A stretch of DNA of 64,000 bases, from assembly GCA_964518305.1 (NCBI GenBank), contig CAZFDK010000005.1, positions 1-64,000 on the forward strand, given 5' to 3'. Below, in pieces: positions 56,812 to 64,000 of this stretch. A program made the position numbers and the translations under genes. The DNA is from Caribbeanibacter sp964518305. Its GTDB lineage: Bacteria; Gemmatimonadota; Gemmatimonadetes; Palauibacterales; Palauibacteraceae. Position 1 is the stretch's first letter, and every line of letters begins with the position of its first letter. The notes below the pieces were generated by a model. The model was not told where the DNA came from. It saw only the letters and a program-made list of their open reading frames with translations, and did not search any database.

Positions 56812-58650
56812 ATGCCGAACCGAGTCGTCGTCGACCCGATCACCCGAATCGAGGGGCATCTCCGGATCGAGGCCCAGGAGGAGAACGGGCGGATCCAGGA
56901 CGCCTGGGCTTCGTCCACCCAGTTCCGCGGCATCGAGACCATCATGGAGGGGCGGGACCCGCGTGACGCCTGGGCGTTCACCCAGCGGATCTGCGGGGTG
57001 TGCACCGTGGTGCACGCCATCGCCTCCCTCCGCGCCGTGGAGGACGCCCTCGACATACGGATCCCGCCGAACGCCAACCTGATCCGGAACATCGTCCACG
57101 GCATCCAGACCATCCAGGACCACGTGATCCACTTCTATCACCTCCACGCCCTGGACTGGGTGGACGTGATGAGCGCCCTCGAGGCCGATCCGGCGGCGGC
57201 AGCCGACCTGGCCGGAAAGGTGTCGCCCTGGCCGAAGCACTCCCGCAACTACTTTCGCGAGATCAAGGGGCGCCTGGAGACGTTCGCGGAGAGCGGACAG
57301 CTGGGGATCTTCGCGAACGCCTACTGGGGGCACGACGCCTACAAGCTGCCCCCGGCCGCCAACCTCATGGCCGTGGCCCACTACCTGGAGGCGCTGGACT
57401 GGCAGCGGGATGTCATTCGGATCCACACGATCTTCGGGGGCAAGAACCCGCACCCGAACTTCGTGGTGGGCGGGATGGCTTCTGCCATCAACCTGGACGA
57501 CACGGCCACCATCAACGCCGAGAGCCTCACGGACATTCACGACATGATCGGCCGCGCCCGGCGCTTCGTGGAGCAGGTGTACTGGCCCGACCTGCTGACC
57601 ATCGCCTCCTTCTACAAGGAGTGGGCCGCGATCGGTGACGGGGTGCCCAACTACCTGGCCTGCGGCGAGTTTCCCGAGAACGACGTCCGGGACATCGACT
57701 CGCTCTACTTTCCCCGGGGCATCGTCCTCGACAACGACCTGTCCACGGTGCACGAGTACGACCCCTCTCTGGTGAAGGAGTATGTGGACAGCTCCTGGTA
57801 CAGCTACGAGGACGGTCCGGGCACGGGGCTCCACCCATACGACGGCGAGACGACGCCGAACTACACGGGGCCGGAACCGCCCTACGACTACCTGCAGGAC
57901 GAGGAGAAATACACCTGGATGAAGGCTCCCCGCTACGAGGGGCGGCCCATGGAGGTCGGCCCGCTGGCGAGGATGCTCGTCGGGTACGCCTCCGGCCACG
58001 AGGACATCCAGGACGTCGTCGACGACGCCCTCGGTCGGCTGGACGTCGGTCCCGAGGCCCTGTTCTCCACCCTGGGCCGGACGGCTGCGCGCGGTGCCGA
58101 GACCGTGCTCCTCGCCCGGAAGATGGAGGACTGGTACGACCGGCTGGTGCAGCGCATCCGGGGCGGCGACACCCGGACCTTCAACGGCGAGAAGTGGGAG
58201 CCGGACACGTGGCCGGAGTCGGCCCGCGGGTACGGCTACTGTGACGCCGCCCGCGGATCGCTGGGCCACTGGGTACGGATCGAGAACCAGGAGATCTCCC
58301 GCTACCAGTGCGTGGTCCCCAGCACCTGGAACTGCTCCCCGCGAGACGCCGAGGGGCAGATGGGCCCCTACGAGGCCTCGCTGGTGGACAATCATCCCCT
58401 GGCCGATGCCGAGGAGCCGGTGGAGCTGCTGCGCACGATCCACTCCTTCGACCCCTGCATGGCCTGCGGCGCCCACGTCCTGGACGACCGCGGGAACGTG
58501 GTCACCAAGGTGCGGGTGGACCACGGCACCGGCCTGGGCTTCGGGAGTCCCCCGGACGTGCCCGAGGACGATGTCGGGCGGCCGTCGGACGACGACGCTA
58601 CCCCGGCCGCGGCCACGCCGGACGCCTCGGAGGGGGGAGGTGGGTCGTGA
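56812..58650 (+). CDS. [NiFe] hydrogenase large subunit, group 1
   Basis: The 612-residue subunit holds the NiFe(CN)2CO site: Cys61 and Cys64 in QRICGVCTVVH, Cys549 and Cys552 in DPCMACGAH. It splits H2 at the periplasmic side. After His555, where the maturation protease cuts, there is a 57-residue tail; the usual tail is about 15 residues, and the last 40 here are acidic and Pro/Ala/Gly-rich. It follows the small subunit by 3 nt and overlaps the cytochrome b gene by 4 nt. The tail and the operon protease make a matched pair. Confidence 0.95.
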   Translation: MPNRVVVDPITRIEGHLRIEAQEENGRIQDAWASSTQFRGIETIMEGRDPRDAWAFTQRICGVCTVVHAIASLRAVEDALDIRIPPNANLIRNIVHGIQTIQDHVIHFYHLHALDWVDVMSALEADPAAAADLAGKVSPWPKHSRNYFREIKGRLETFAESGQLGIFANAYWGHDAYKLPPAANLMAVAHYLEALDWQRDVIRIHTIFGGKNPHPNFVVGGMASAINLDDTATINAESLTDIHDMIGRARRFVEQVYWPDLLTIASFYKEWAAIGDGVPNYLACGEFPENDVRDIDSLYFPRGIVLDNDLSTVHEYDPSLVKEYVDSSWYSYEDGPGTGLHPYDGETTPNYTGPEPPYDYLQDEEKYTWMKAPRYEGRPMEVGPLARMLVGYASGHEDIQDVVDDALGRLDVGPEALFSTLGRTAARGAETVLLARKMEDWYDRLVQRIRGGDTRTFNGEKWEPDTWPESARGYGYCDAARGSLGHWVRIENQEISRYQCVVPSTWNCSPRDAEGQMGPYEASLVDNHPLADAEEPVELLRTIHSFDPCMACGAHVLDDRGNVVTKVRVDHGTGLGFGSPPDVPEDDVGRPSDDDATPAAATPDASEGGGGS

Positions 58651-59426
58651 CTGCTCAGCGGCAGCAGGAGGAAGCCGGCCGTCGCGCCACGCACGAGCCC
58701 GAGCGGACGGAGCAGCCCGGCCTGGGCCCCATCCCCCGTCCGCCGGAGGGCGATTACGAGTGGGTCTACCTGTGGCACTGGCCGATCCGCGCCATGCACT
58801 GGGTGGCCGCCGTGGCCATCGTGGCCCTCGTCGTCACGGGATTCTACATCGGAGCGCCCTATTTCATGACCACCGGCGAGCCGGCGAACCAGTACCTGAT
58901 GGGGTGGATGCGATTCGTCCACTTCGCGGCCGCAGGCCTGCTGGTGGCCACCGGGATCGTGCGGGCCTACTGGCTCTTCGTCGGCAACAAGTTCGAGAGC
59001 TGGCGAGCCCTGTTCCCGTTCCGGCGGGAGGACTGGGCCAACATGTGGAAGATCGTGAAGCACTACATGCTGATCGGGGAGGAGGAGCCGGAGTACATGG
59101 GCCACAATCCGGTCCAGCAGATTTCCTATACCGGCCTGTACGCCGTGACCGTCGTGATGGTGCTCACAGGCTTCGCCATGTACGGCCAGTCGAATCCCGA
59201 CGGCTTCTTCTACGCCACCTTCTCCTGGGTCAACGGGCTCCTGGGCGGCGTGCAGTACACCCGCTTCGTGCATCACGTCCTGACCTGGGTCTTTCTCATC
59301 TTCATTCCGATTCACGTCTACCTGACCATCCGGGCCGAGATCACGGAATCCACCGGCACGGTCTCGTCCATGGTGAGCGGCGGGCGGTTCCTGCCGCGGG
59401 GCGAGGAGTTCGTCGATGAGGAGTGA
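58647..59426 (+). CDS. Hydrogenase cytochrome b subunit
   Basis: The 259-residue membrane protein has a 35-residue cytosolic head and four helices: about 48-72 (AMHWVAAVAIVALVVTGFYI), 90-112, 160-182 and 212-240. His residues in LWHWPIRAMHW, RFVHFAAAG and RFVHHVLTW fit the two heme b groups of HyaC-type subunits that pass electrons from the small subunit to quinone. GTG at 58647 overlaps the large-subunit stop (GTGA). It overlaps the protease gene by 11 nt. Confidence 0.92.
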   Translation: MTAQRQQEEAGRRATHEPERTEQPGLGPIPRPPEGDYEWVYLWHWPIRAMHWVAAVAIVALVVTGFYIGAPYFMTTGEPANQYLMGWMRFVHFAAAGLLVATGIVRAYWLFVGNKFESWRALFPFRREDWANMWKIVKHYMLIGEEEPEYMGHNPVQQISYTGLYAVTVVMVLTGFAMYGQSNPDGFFYATFSWVNGLLGGVQYTRFVHHVLTWVFLIFIPIHVYLTIRAEITESTGTVSSMVSGGRFLPRGEEFVDEE

Positions 59427-60009
59427 TCGCCCCGGAGAGGCCGGAGCGAGGCGCCGGCCCCGCCCCGGGGGAGCTCCGCCCGGGACGGGAGCACGGGTCG
59501 TCGTCATCGGCCTGGGGAACCCGCTCCTGGCGGACGACGGGGTCGGGCTGGCCGCGCTGGCGCGCCTCCGGGAGGAGTGGAGCCTCCCTTCCGACGTGGA
59601 GCTGCTGGACGGAGGCACGTGGGGAATGATGCTCCTGCCCGCCGTGGAGGACGCCGACCGCCTGCTCCTGCTGGACGCCATCGACGTGGACGAGGAGCCC
59701 GGCGCCACGGTCGTCCTGGAGCGGGACGAGCTGCCCCTCTTCCTCGACGGCAAGGTCTCCACGCATCAGGTGGGCATCCGGGAGGTCCTGGCCCTCGCGT
59801 CGCTTCGGGGGACCCTCCCGGAGGAGACGGTGGCCGTGGGCCTGCAGCCCGCCGAGGTGACCACCGAGACCGCCCTCAGCCCGGAGGCGGTGGCCGGCCT
59901 GGACGACCTGGTCGTCCGAGCCGTGGAGCGCCTCAGGGGTTGGGGGGTCGGTGCCGAGCACCAGGCCTCCGGGGGCGAGAGCACGCTGGCCGAGCCCGGC
60001 CGGGCCTGA
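59416..60009 (+). CDS. Hydrogenase maturation protease (HyaD/HupD type)
   Basis: The 197-residue endopeptidase has GLGNPLLADDGVGLAALARL near residue 32, where the metal-probing acidic residue is Asp instead of the usual Glu, LLLLDAIDVDEEPG near residue 78 and KVSTHQVGIREVL near residue 115. It removes the large-subunit C-terminal tail after nickel insertion. The first 28 residues are Arg/Pro-rich and a later GTG is possible. It overlaps the cytochrome b gene. Confidence 0.9.
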   Translation: MRSDRPGEAGARRRPRPGGAPPGTGARVVVIGLGNPLLADDGVGLAALARLREEWSLPSDVELLDGGTWGMMLLPAVEDADRLLLLDAIDVDEEPGATVVLERDELPLFLDGKVSTHQVGIREVLALASLRGTLPEETVAVGLQPAEVTTETALSPEAVAGLDDLVVRAVERLRGWGVGAEHQASGGESTLAEPGRA

Positions 60010-60053
60010 GGACCGAGGATCTGGCCGATGCCGGACGGGACGGGGAGCCGACC

Positions 60054-60491
60054 GTGCACGAGATGAGTCTCGCCATGGAGGTGGGGCGAATGGCCGCCGA
60101 GCAGGTGGACCGGGAGGCCCTGCCCCGCGTCTCGGCCGTCGGCGTGGAGGTGGGCGACCGGGCGGGCGTGGTGGTCGATGCCCTGGAGTTCTGCCTCGAG
60201 GCCGTGCTCACCGAGCCCCCCTTCGATGAGGCCCGTCCGGTGGTGGAGCGCTGCCGGGGCGACGTCCTCCGGCTGTCGTGGATCGACGTGGAGGAGGAAG
60301 AGGACGGGAGAGTGGAGGACGACCGGAGCGACGGCGAAGCGGCGCTGGATCGAGCCGCGGCCGGCACGACGGGCGGAAGGAGCGGGCCGAGCCCGCTGGG
60401 GGATGCGCCGCTCCCCTCCGAGGCCGGTCCGCCGCCCGGCGCCGGAGACGGAAGCAGAGCAGACTCGAACGAACGGGAAGGTGTCCGATGA
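60054..60491 (+). CDS. hypA: HypA-like nickel chaperone lacking the zinc domain
   Basis: The first 60 residues match HypA: start VHEMSLAMEVGRMAAEQVDR (Met-His-Glu metal site intact), VSAVGVEVGDRAGVVVDALE and FCLEAVL. The zinc domain with two CxxC pairs is absent: after PFDEARPVVERCRGDV the sequence goes directly to LRLSWIDVEEEED, which resembles the end of ordinary HypA. A 60-residue acidic, Gly/Pro-rich tail follows. Only two Cys remain, far apart. GTG at 60054 is the natural start. It delivers nickel with HypB, if functional. It overlaps hypB by 4 nt. Confidence 0.8.
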   Translation: MHEMSLAMEVGRMAAEQVDREALPRVSAVGVEVGDRAGVVVDALEFCLEAVLTEPPFDEARPVVERCRGDVLRLSWIDVEEEEDGRVEDDRSDGEAALDRAAAGTTGGRSGPSPLGDAPLPSEAGPPPGAGDGSRADSNEREGVR

Positions 60492-61180
60492 CGGTCCGCC
60501 GCATTCAGGTGCGCGAGAAAGTGATGAAGAAAAACGACGAGCTGGCGGCCGACGTGCGGAGCCGGCTCACCGATTCGGGAGTGATCACCTACAACCTGGT
60601 CTCCTCGCCGGGGTCCGGGAAGACGGCCCTCCTGGAGGGCACGCTGGAGCGGCTGGACGCCGAGTTCCCCATCGCCGTCGTCACCGGAGACGTGCAGACG
60701 GAGAACGACGCGAACCGAATCGCGCGCCTCACGCCGCGGCTCGTGCAGGCCGTGGTCACCGACGGGGCGTGCCACCTGGACGCCCGGCAGGTCTCCGAGG
60801 CCCTGGACGCCGTGGACCTGGACGAGACGCGTCTCCTGTTCATCGAGAACGTGGGCAACCTGGTCTGTCCCGCGAGCTGGGACCTGGGCGAGCAGGACAA
60901 GGTCGTGCTGTTCTCGGTGACGGAGGGCGAGGACAAGCCGGTCAAGTACCCGAAGATGTTCCGGCTCGCCAGCTATGCGGTGATCACGAAGATGGACCTG
61001 CTCCCGCACCTGGACTTCGACGTCGACCGGGCGGTGGAGCACGCCCGCGAGATCAATCCCGACCTCCGCTTCTTCTTCACCTCGGCCCGTAGCGGCGAGG
61101 GCATGGAGGAGTGGTGCGACTTCCTCCGATCCGAGGTCGGGACCGGGGAGTTCGCCCGAGCGTCGCTGGGCACCGACTAG
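60488..61180 (+). CDS. hypB: Hydrogenase nickel incorporation GTPase HypB
   Basis: The 230-residue SIMIBI GTPase has the Walker A segment NLVSSPGSGKTALLEGTLER near residue 40, TGDVQTENDANRI, the metal-binding DGACHLDA near residue 98 and ENVGNLVCPASWDLGE. The His-rich N-terminal arm of some HypB proteins is missing. It supplies GTP-driven nickel insertion with HypA. It lies between hypA and hypC, overlapping hypA by 4 nt. Confidence 0.94.
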   Translation: MTVRRIQVREKVMKKNDELAADVRSRLTDSGVITYNLVSSPGSGKTALLEGTLERLDAEFPIAVVTGDVQTENDANRIARLTPRLVQAVVTDGACHLDARQVSEALDAVDLDETRLLFIENVGNLVCPASWDLGEQDKVVLFSVTEGEDKPVKYPKMFRLASYAVITKMDLLPHLDFDVDRAVEHAREINPDLRFFFTSARSGEGMEEWCDFLRSEVGTGEFARASLGTD

Positions 61181-61203
61181 GAAAAGAGAAGAGGAGCGAG
61201 AAT

Positions 61204-61530
61204 ATGTGTCTGGGCGTGCCGGGCAGGGTGGTCGAGGTGAAGGGCGACGTCGCCGTCGTGGACTTCTGGGGCGTTCGGCGCGAGACGCGGCTCGACGTGG
61301 TCGACGAGCCGGTGTCGCCGGGCGACTACATCCTCAACCACGTGGGCTTCGCGATCCGCAAGATCCCGGAGTCCGAGATCGGAGAGACGCTGGCCCTGTA
61401 CAGCGAGCTGCTGGAGGAGGCCGGAGAGGACATGATGGCCGAGGACGTGCGCGACGAAATCGAGCAGGCGAGCATGCCCTCGTCGGATCCCGAGCCGGGC
61501 GTGCCGTCCGGCCTGGAGGGAAGCCGATGA
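61204..61530 (+). CDS. hypC: Hydrogenase maturation chaperone HypC
   Basis: The 108-residue protein starts MCLGVPGRVVEVKGDVAVVD with the essential Cys2 and ends its beta-barrel with GDYILNHVGFAIRKIPESEI. A 35-residue acidic tail is longer than usual. It shuttles the Fe(CN)2CO group between HypD and the large subunit. GAGGAGCG precedes the ATG. It overlaps hypD by 4 nt. Confidence 0.93.
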   Translation: MCLGVPGRVVEVKGDVAVVDFWGVRRETRLDVVDEPVSPGDYILNHVGFAIRKIPESEIGETLALYSELLEEAGEDMMAEDVRDEIEQASMPSSDPEPGVPSGLEGSR

Positions 61531-62708
61531 GCGACGCGGTCGGAGGGCCCACGCCTGCCGCTCCCCCCGCGCCGGGCCCCACCGGCGGCGCCGGCGAGTC
61601 GGTGGGGGAGCTCAAGTTTCGTGATCCCGAGAAGGCGCAGGCCCTGTCGGAGGCCCTCGAGCGGGTGGTGGGCGAGGTGGACCGGGACTCGGTCTCGGTC
61701 ATGCACGTGTGCGGGAGCCACGAGCAGTCCATCGCCAAGTACGGCATCCGGACCATCCTCCCGGAGGCGCTGGACGTGATCATGGGGCCGGGCTGCCCGG
61801 TCTGCGTCACCGACATGCCCGAGGTGGACGAGGCCGTGGCGCTGGCCCGGCAGGGCGTCCGGGTCGCCACCTACGGCGACATGCTGCAGGTGCCGGGGAC
61901 GGTGTCCTCCCTGGCCGACGCCCAGGCCGGCGGAGCCGAGGTGGACGTGGTGTACAGCGCCTCCCAGGCCGTGGAGCTGGCGCGGGAGACCGACGACGAG
62001 GTGGTCTTCTTCGCCAGCGGCTTCGAGACCACCGCCGTGGCCACCGCCGCCGTGGTGCTGGACGACCCGCCGGACAACTTCTCGGTGCTCTCGGCGCACA
62101 AGTACATCCCGCCGGTCATGGAGATCGTGGCCGAGATGCCCCACACCCGGGTGGAGGGTTACCTGGCCGCGGGGCACGCCGCCACGATCACCGGCTCCGG
62201 CCTCTTCGAGCGCTTCGTGGACCGTCACCGCATCCCGGTGGCCGTGGCCGGATTCGAGCCCCTGGACGTGCTGGCCGGCCTGGTCCAGCTCGTGGAGCTC
62301 GTTCGGGACGGGGAGCCCCGCGTCGTGAACATGTATCCGCGGTGCGTCACCGAGGAGGGGAACCGGAACGCCCAGGAGCAGCTGTGGGAGGTGTTCCGCA
62401 CCACGGGCGGCAAGTGGCGGGGCATCGCTCACGTCCCCAACGGCAACCTGCGGATCCGGGACGAGTATGCGGGCGTCGACGCCCGCCGGCGCTTCGACAT
62501 CGACGTCGGCGCGCTCCGGCGCGGCTCCCCGACCCCCCTGACGCAGGCCTGCATCTGCGGTGACATCATGGCCGGCCGATCCTCGCCCCACGATTGCCCG
62601 CTCTTCGGCGAGGAGTGCACGCCGGAGAATCCGGTGGGCGCCTGCATGGTGAGCAGCGAGGGCACCTGCAAGATCTGGCACCAGTACGGAGGACATCCCG
62701 ACCTATGA
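61527..62708 (+). CDS. hypD: Hydrogenase maturation protein HypD
   Basis: The 393-residue scaffold for assembly of the Fe(CN)2CO unit has VMHVCGSHEQSIAKYGIRTI near residue 53, GPGCPVCVTDMPE near 90 and the C-terminal FeS motifs TQACICGDIMAG, HDCPLFGEECTPENPVGACM. Together with HypC and HypE it attaches CN and CO to iron. The N-terminal 25 residues are Gly/Pro/Ala-rich. It overlaps both neighbours by 4 nt. Confidence 0.95.
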   Translation: MSDAVGGPTPAAPPAPGPTGGAGESVGELKFRDPEKAQALSEALERVVGEVDRDSVSVMHVCGSHEQSIAKYGIRTILPEALDVIMGPGCPVCVTDMPEVDEAVALARQGVRVATYGDMLQVPGTVSSLADAQAGGAEVDVVYSASQAVELARETDDEVVFFASGFETTAVATAAVVLDDPPDNFSVLSAHKYIPPVMEIVAEMPHTRVEGYLAAGHAATITGSGLFERFVDRHRIPVAVAGFEPLDVLAGLVQLVELVRDGEPRVVNMYPRCVTEEGNRNAQEQLWEVFRTTGGKWRGIAHVPNGNLRIRDEYAGVDARRRFDIDVGALRRGSPTPLTQACICGDIMAGRSSPHDCPLFGEECTPENPVGACMVSSEGTCKIWHQYGGHPDL

Positions 62709-63778
62709 GCGAGGCCGCGCGGAGGAACGGACGGGAAGCGGGAGGCCCGACGACGGCCGTCGAGAAGGTCACCCTCAAGCACGGCGCCGGGGGCGGCGCC
62801 ATGCGTCAGTTGATCGAGGAGTCGCTGGCGGCGGGCTTCCTGGACGAGCGCGACGGCGAGGTCGGGCTCTCCGCCATGGACGACGGGGCCGCCTTCGGGC
62901 TGCCCGACGGCCGCTGGCTCGTCCTGACCACCGACTCCCACGTCATCCATCCCTACCGCTTCCCCGGCGGAGACATCGGCCGCCTCGCGGTGGCCGGGAC
63001 GGTGAACGATCTGGCCATGATGGGTGCTGCCGAGCCGCTGGGGCTCACCTCGGCGATGGTCGTGGAGGAGGGCCTGCCCCGGGACGAGCTCGAGGAGATT
63101 CAGTCTTCGATGCGGGCTACCTGCCGGGAGGCGGGAACCCGCGTCGTCACGGGCGACACCAAGGTCATGGGCCGCGGCGAGATCGACGGGATCGTGATCA
63201 ACACCACGGGCGTGGGGTTCGCCGATCCGCTGGTCCGGGATTCCGGCCTCCGGCCCGGGGACCGCGTCATCCTCACTGGGGAGATCGGTGATCACGGAAT
63301 CGCCCTCATGGCGCTCCGCCACGAGCTGGACCTCCGGGGTGACCTGGTCTCGGACGTGGCCCCGCTCAACGGTCTGGTGGGACGGGCTCTCGGGGCCGCC
63401 GACGGCGGCATTACGGCCCTCAAGGACCCGACCCGCGGCGGCGTGGCCAGCGCCCTGCACGAGATGGCGGAGAAGGCCGGCGTCTCGGTCGTGGTGCAGG
63501 AGCGGGCCGTCCCCGTCTCCGACGTGGTACGGTCGGCGGCCGAGATGCTGGGCCTGGACCCCTTCCACATCGCCAACGAGGGGAAGGCCCTGCTGGGCGT
63601 GCGCCCGGGATCGGCGCAGGCGGTGCTGGAGGCCATCCGGGAGCATCCGGCCGGCGGTCGCGCCGCCATCGTCGGTGAGGTCTCGGACGATCATCCCGGC
63701 CGGGTCGTACTGGACACCGGAATCGGGCGGCGACTGGTGACGGAGCCGCAGGGCGAGCCCCTGCCCCGGATCTGCTGA
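62705..63778 (+). CDS. hypE: Hydrogenase maturation protein HypE
   Basis: The 357-residue ATP-dependent dehydratase converts a carbamoylated C-terminal Cys into thiocyanate for the CN ligands. It has KHGAGGGAMRQLIEE, AMDDGAAFGL, DGGITALKDPTRGGVASALH and the required terminal PRIC. HypF, which carbamoylates it, is not present in this window and may be downstream or elsewhere. Its stop overlaps the start of the next gene. Confidence 0.95.
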   Translation: MSEAARRNGREAGGPTTAVEKVTLKHGAGGGAMRQLIEESLAAGFLDERDGEVGLSAMDDGAAFGLPDGRWLVLTTDSHVIHPYRFPGGDIGRLAVAGTVNDLAMMGAAEPLGLTSAMVVEEGLPRDELEEIQSSMRATCREAGTRVVTGDTKVMGRGEIDGIVINTTGVGFADPLVRDSGLRPGDRVILTGEIGDHGIALMALRHELDLRGDLVSDVAPLNGLVGRALGAADGGITALKDPTRGGVASALHEMAEKAGVSVVVQERAVPVSDVVRSAAEMLGLDPFHIANEGKALLGVRPGSAQAVLEAIREHPAGGRAAIVGEVSDDHPGRVVLDTGIGRRLVTEPQGEPLPRIC

Positions 63779-64000
63779 TGCGCGTGGGCGTCCTCACCTC
63801 GGCCCGGGCACCGGGGCTGGAGCGGCTTCTGGAGCGGAGCGCCGGAAGCGGTTCGCCGTATCGCATCGCCGGTCTGGTGGCAAGCGACCCCGAGAGTTCG
63901 GCGGTGACGGCGGCGGAGGCGGCAGGCGTGCCCACCGCGGTGCACGACCTGGAGACCTTCTGCCGCCGACGCGGCGCGGACATCGGCGACCGTGAGGTCC
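63778..64000 (+). CDS. Formyltransferase-like protein, 3' end outside the window
   Basis: Only the first 74 codons are visible. The start MRVGVLTSARAPGLERLLER and the segment YRIAGLVASDPESSAVTAAE are close to the N-terminal fold of PurN/Fmt-type formyl transferases (compare VLxSGxGSxLxxLL and IxxVxSNxxxAxxLxxA). Coupled to hypE by overlap (TGATG), it may provide the CO ligand from a formyl donor, as HypX does in some hydrogenase clusters. The catalytic part is outside the window, so this is tentative. Confidence 0.5.
   Translation, partial: MRVGVLTSARAPGLERLLERSAGSGSPYRIAGLVASDPESSAVTAAEAAGVPTAVHDLETFCRRRGADIGDREV

Noticed and set aside
55867..58524. Long minus-strand frame opposite the hydrogenase subunits
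   Set aside because: It crosses two well supported genes and has no recognisable domain.

Overview
The window is a high-GC (roughly 70 percent by eye) bacterial chromosome segment with dense, often 4-nt-overlapping gene strings. Acidic, Glu/Asp-rich proteins, an S9 oligopeptidase, a BNR-propeller protein, an A/V-type ATPase with a full nine-gene operon and many lipoproteins with GC-rich codons suggest a member of the Gemmatimonadota or a close relative. This is inference from gene content; there is no rRNA or tRNA here. No prophage, insertion sequence, CRISPR array or tRNA gene was seen.

Layout. 1-2112: 3' part of a TPR protein and a frameshifted small membrane gene. 2150-9400: BNR-propeller protein, two CBS-domain proteins, a primary-like sigma factor and glycerol kinase. 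9454-16188 (minus): SLC13 carrier, DHH phosphoesterase, release factor 2 with an intact programmed +1 frameshift, a cupin, a small protein and a RelA/SpoT enzyme. 16326-18363: EF-like small protein and an ArsR / thioredoxin / permease locus in which the permease is reduced to a remnant and the operators are clear. 18626-26912: cytochrome c'-like lipoprotein divergent from a TetR-controlled TolC / HlyD / ABC / ABC / permease / permease exporter operon (YbhGFSR type), with two nearly identical 20-nt operators. 26935-40187: membrane LuxR regulator, HAD lipoprotein phosphatase, aconitase, a BlaI-led operon with an M30-like lipoprotein whose HExxH is broken, an S9 peptidase, two decayed genes and an outer-membrane barrel. 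40235-48641 (minus): V-type ATPase genes H-I-K-E-C-F-A-B-D.

48878-64000 is the most interesting part. A minus-strand operon encodes a nonaheme lipoprotein cytochrome, a nine-motif cytochrome, a 511-residue outer-membrane barrel, a 16-heme cytochrome and a TPR lipoprotein (34 predicted hemes). A 553-nt intergenic region separates it from a plus-strand operon for a group 1 [NiFe] uptake hydrogenase: small and large subunits, cytochrome b, maturation protease, HypA, HypB, HypC, HypD, HypE and the start of a PurN-like formyltransferase gene. The arrangement suggests hydrogen oxidation coupled to a porin-cytochrome conduit across the outer membrane. HypA has lost its zinc-binding domain.

A 17-nt near-palindrome (consensus GTGGGRARAYYYCCCAC) recurs in intergenic regions before the CBS/BNR pair, aconitase, the outer-membrane barrel, the V-ATPase operon and, twice, between the hydrogenase and cytochrome operons. 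It may mark an undescribed energy-related regulon.
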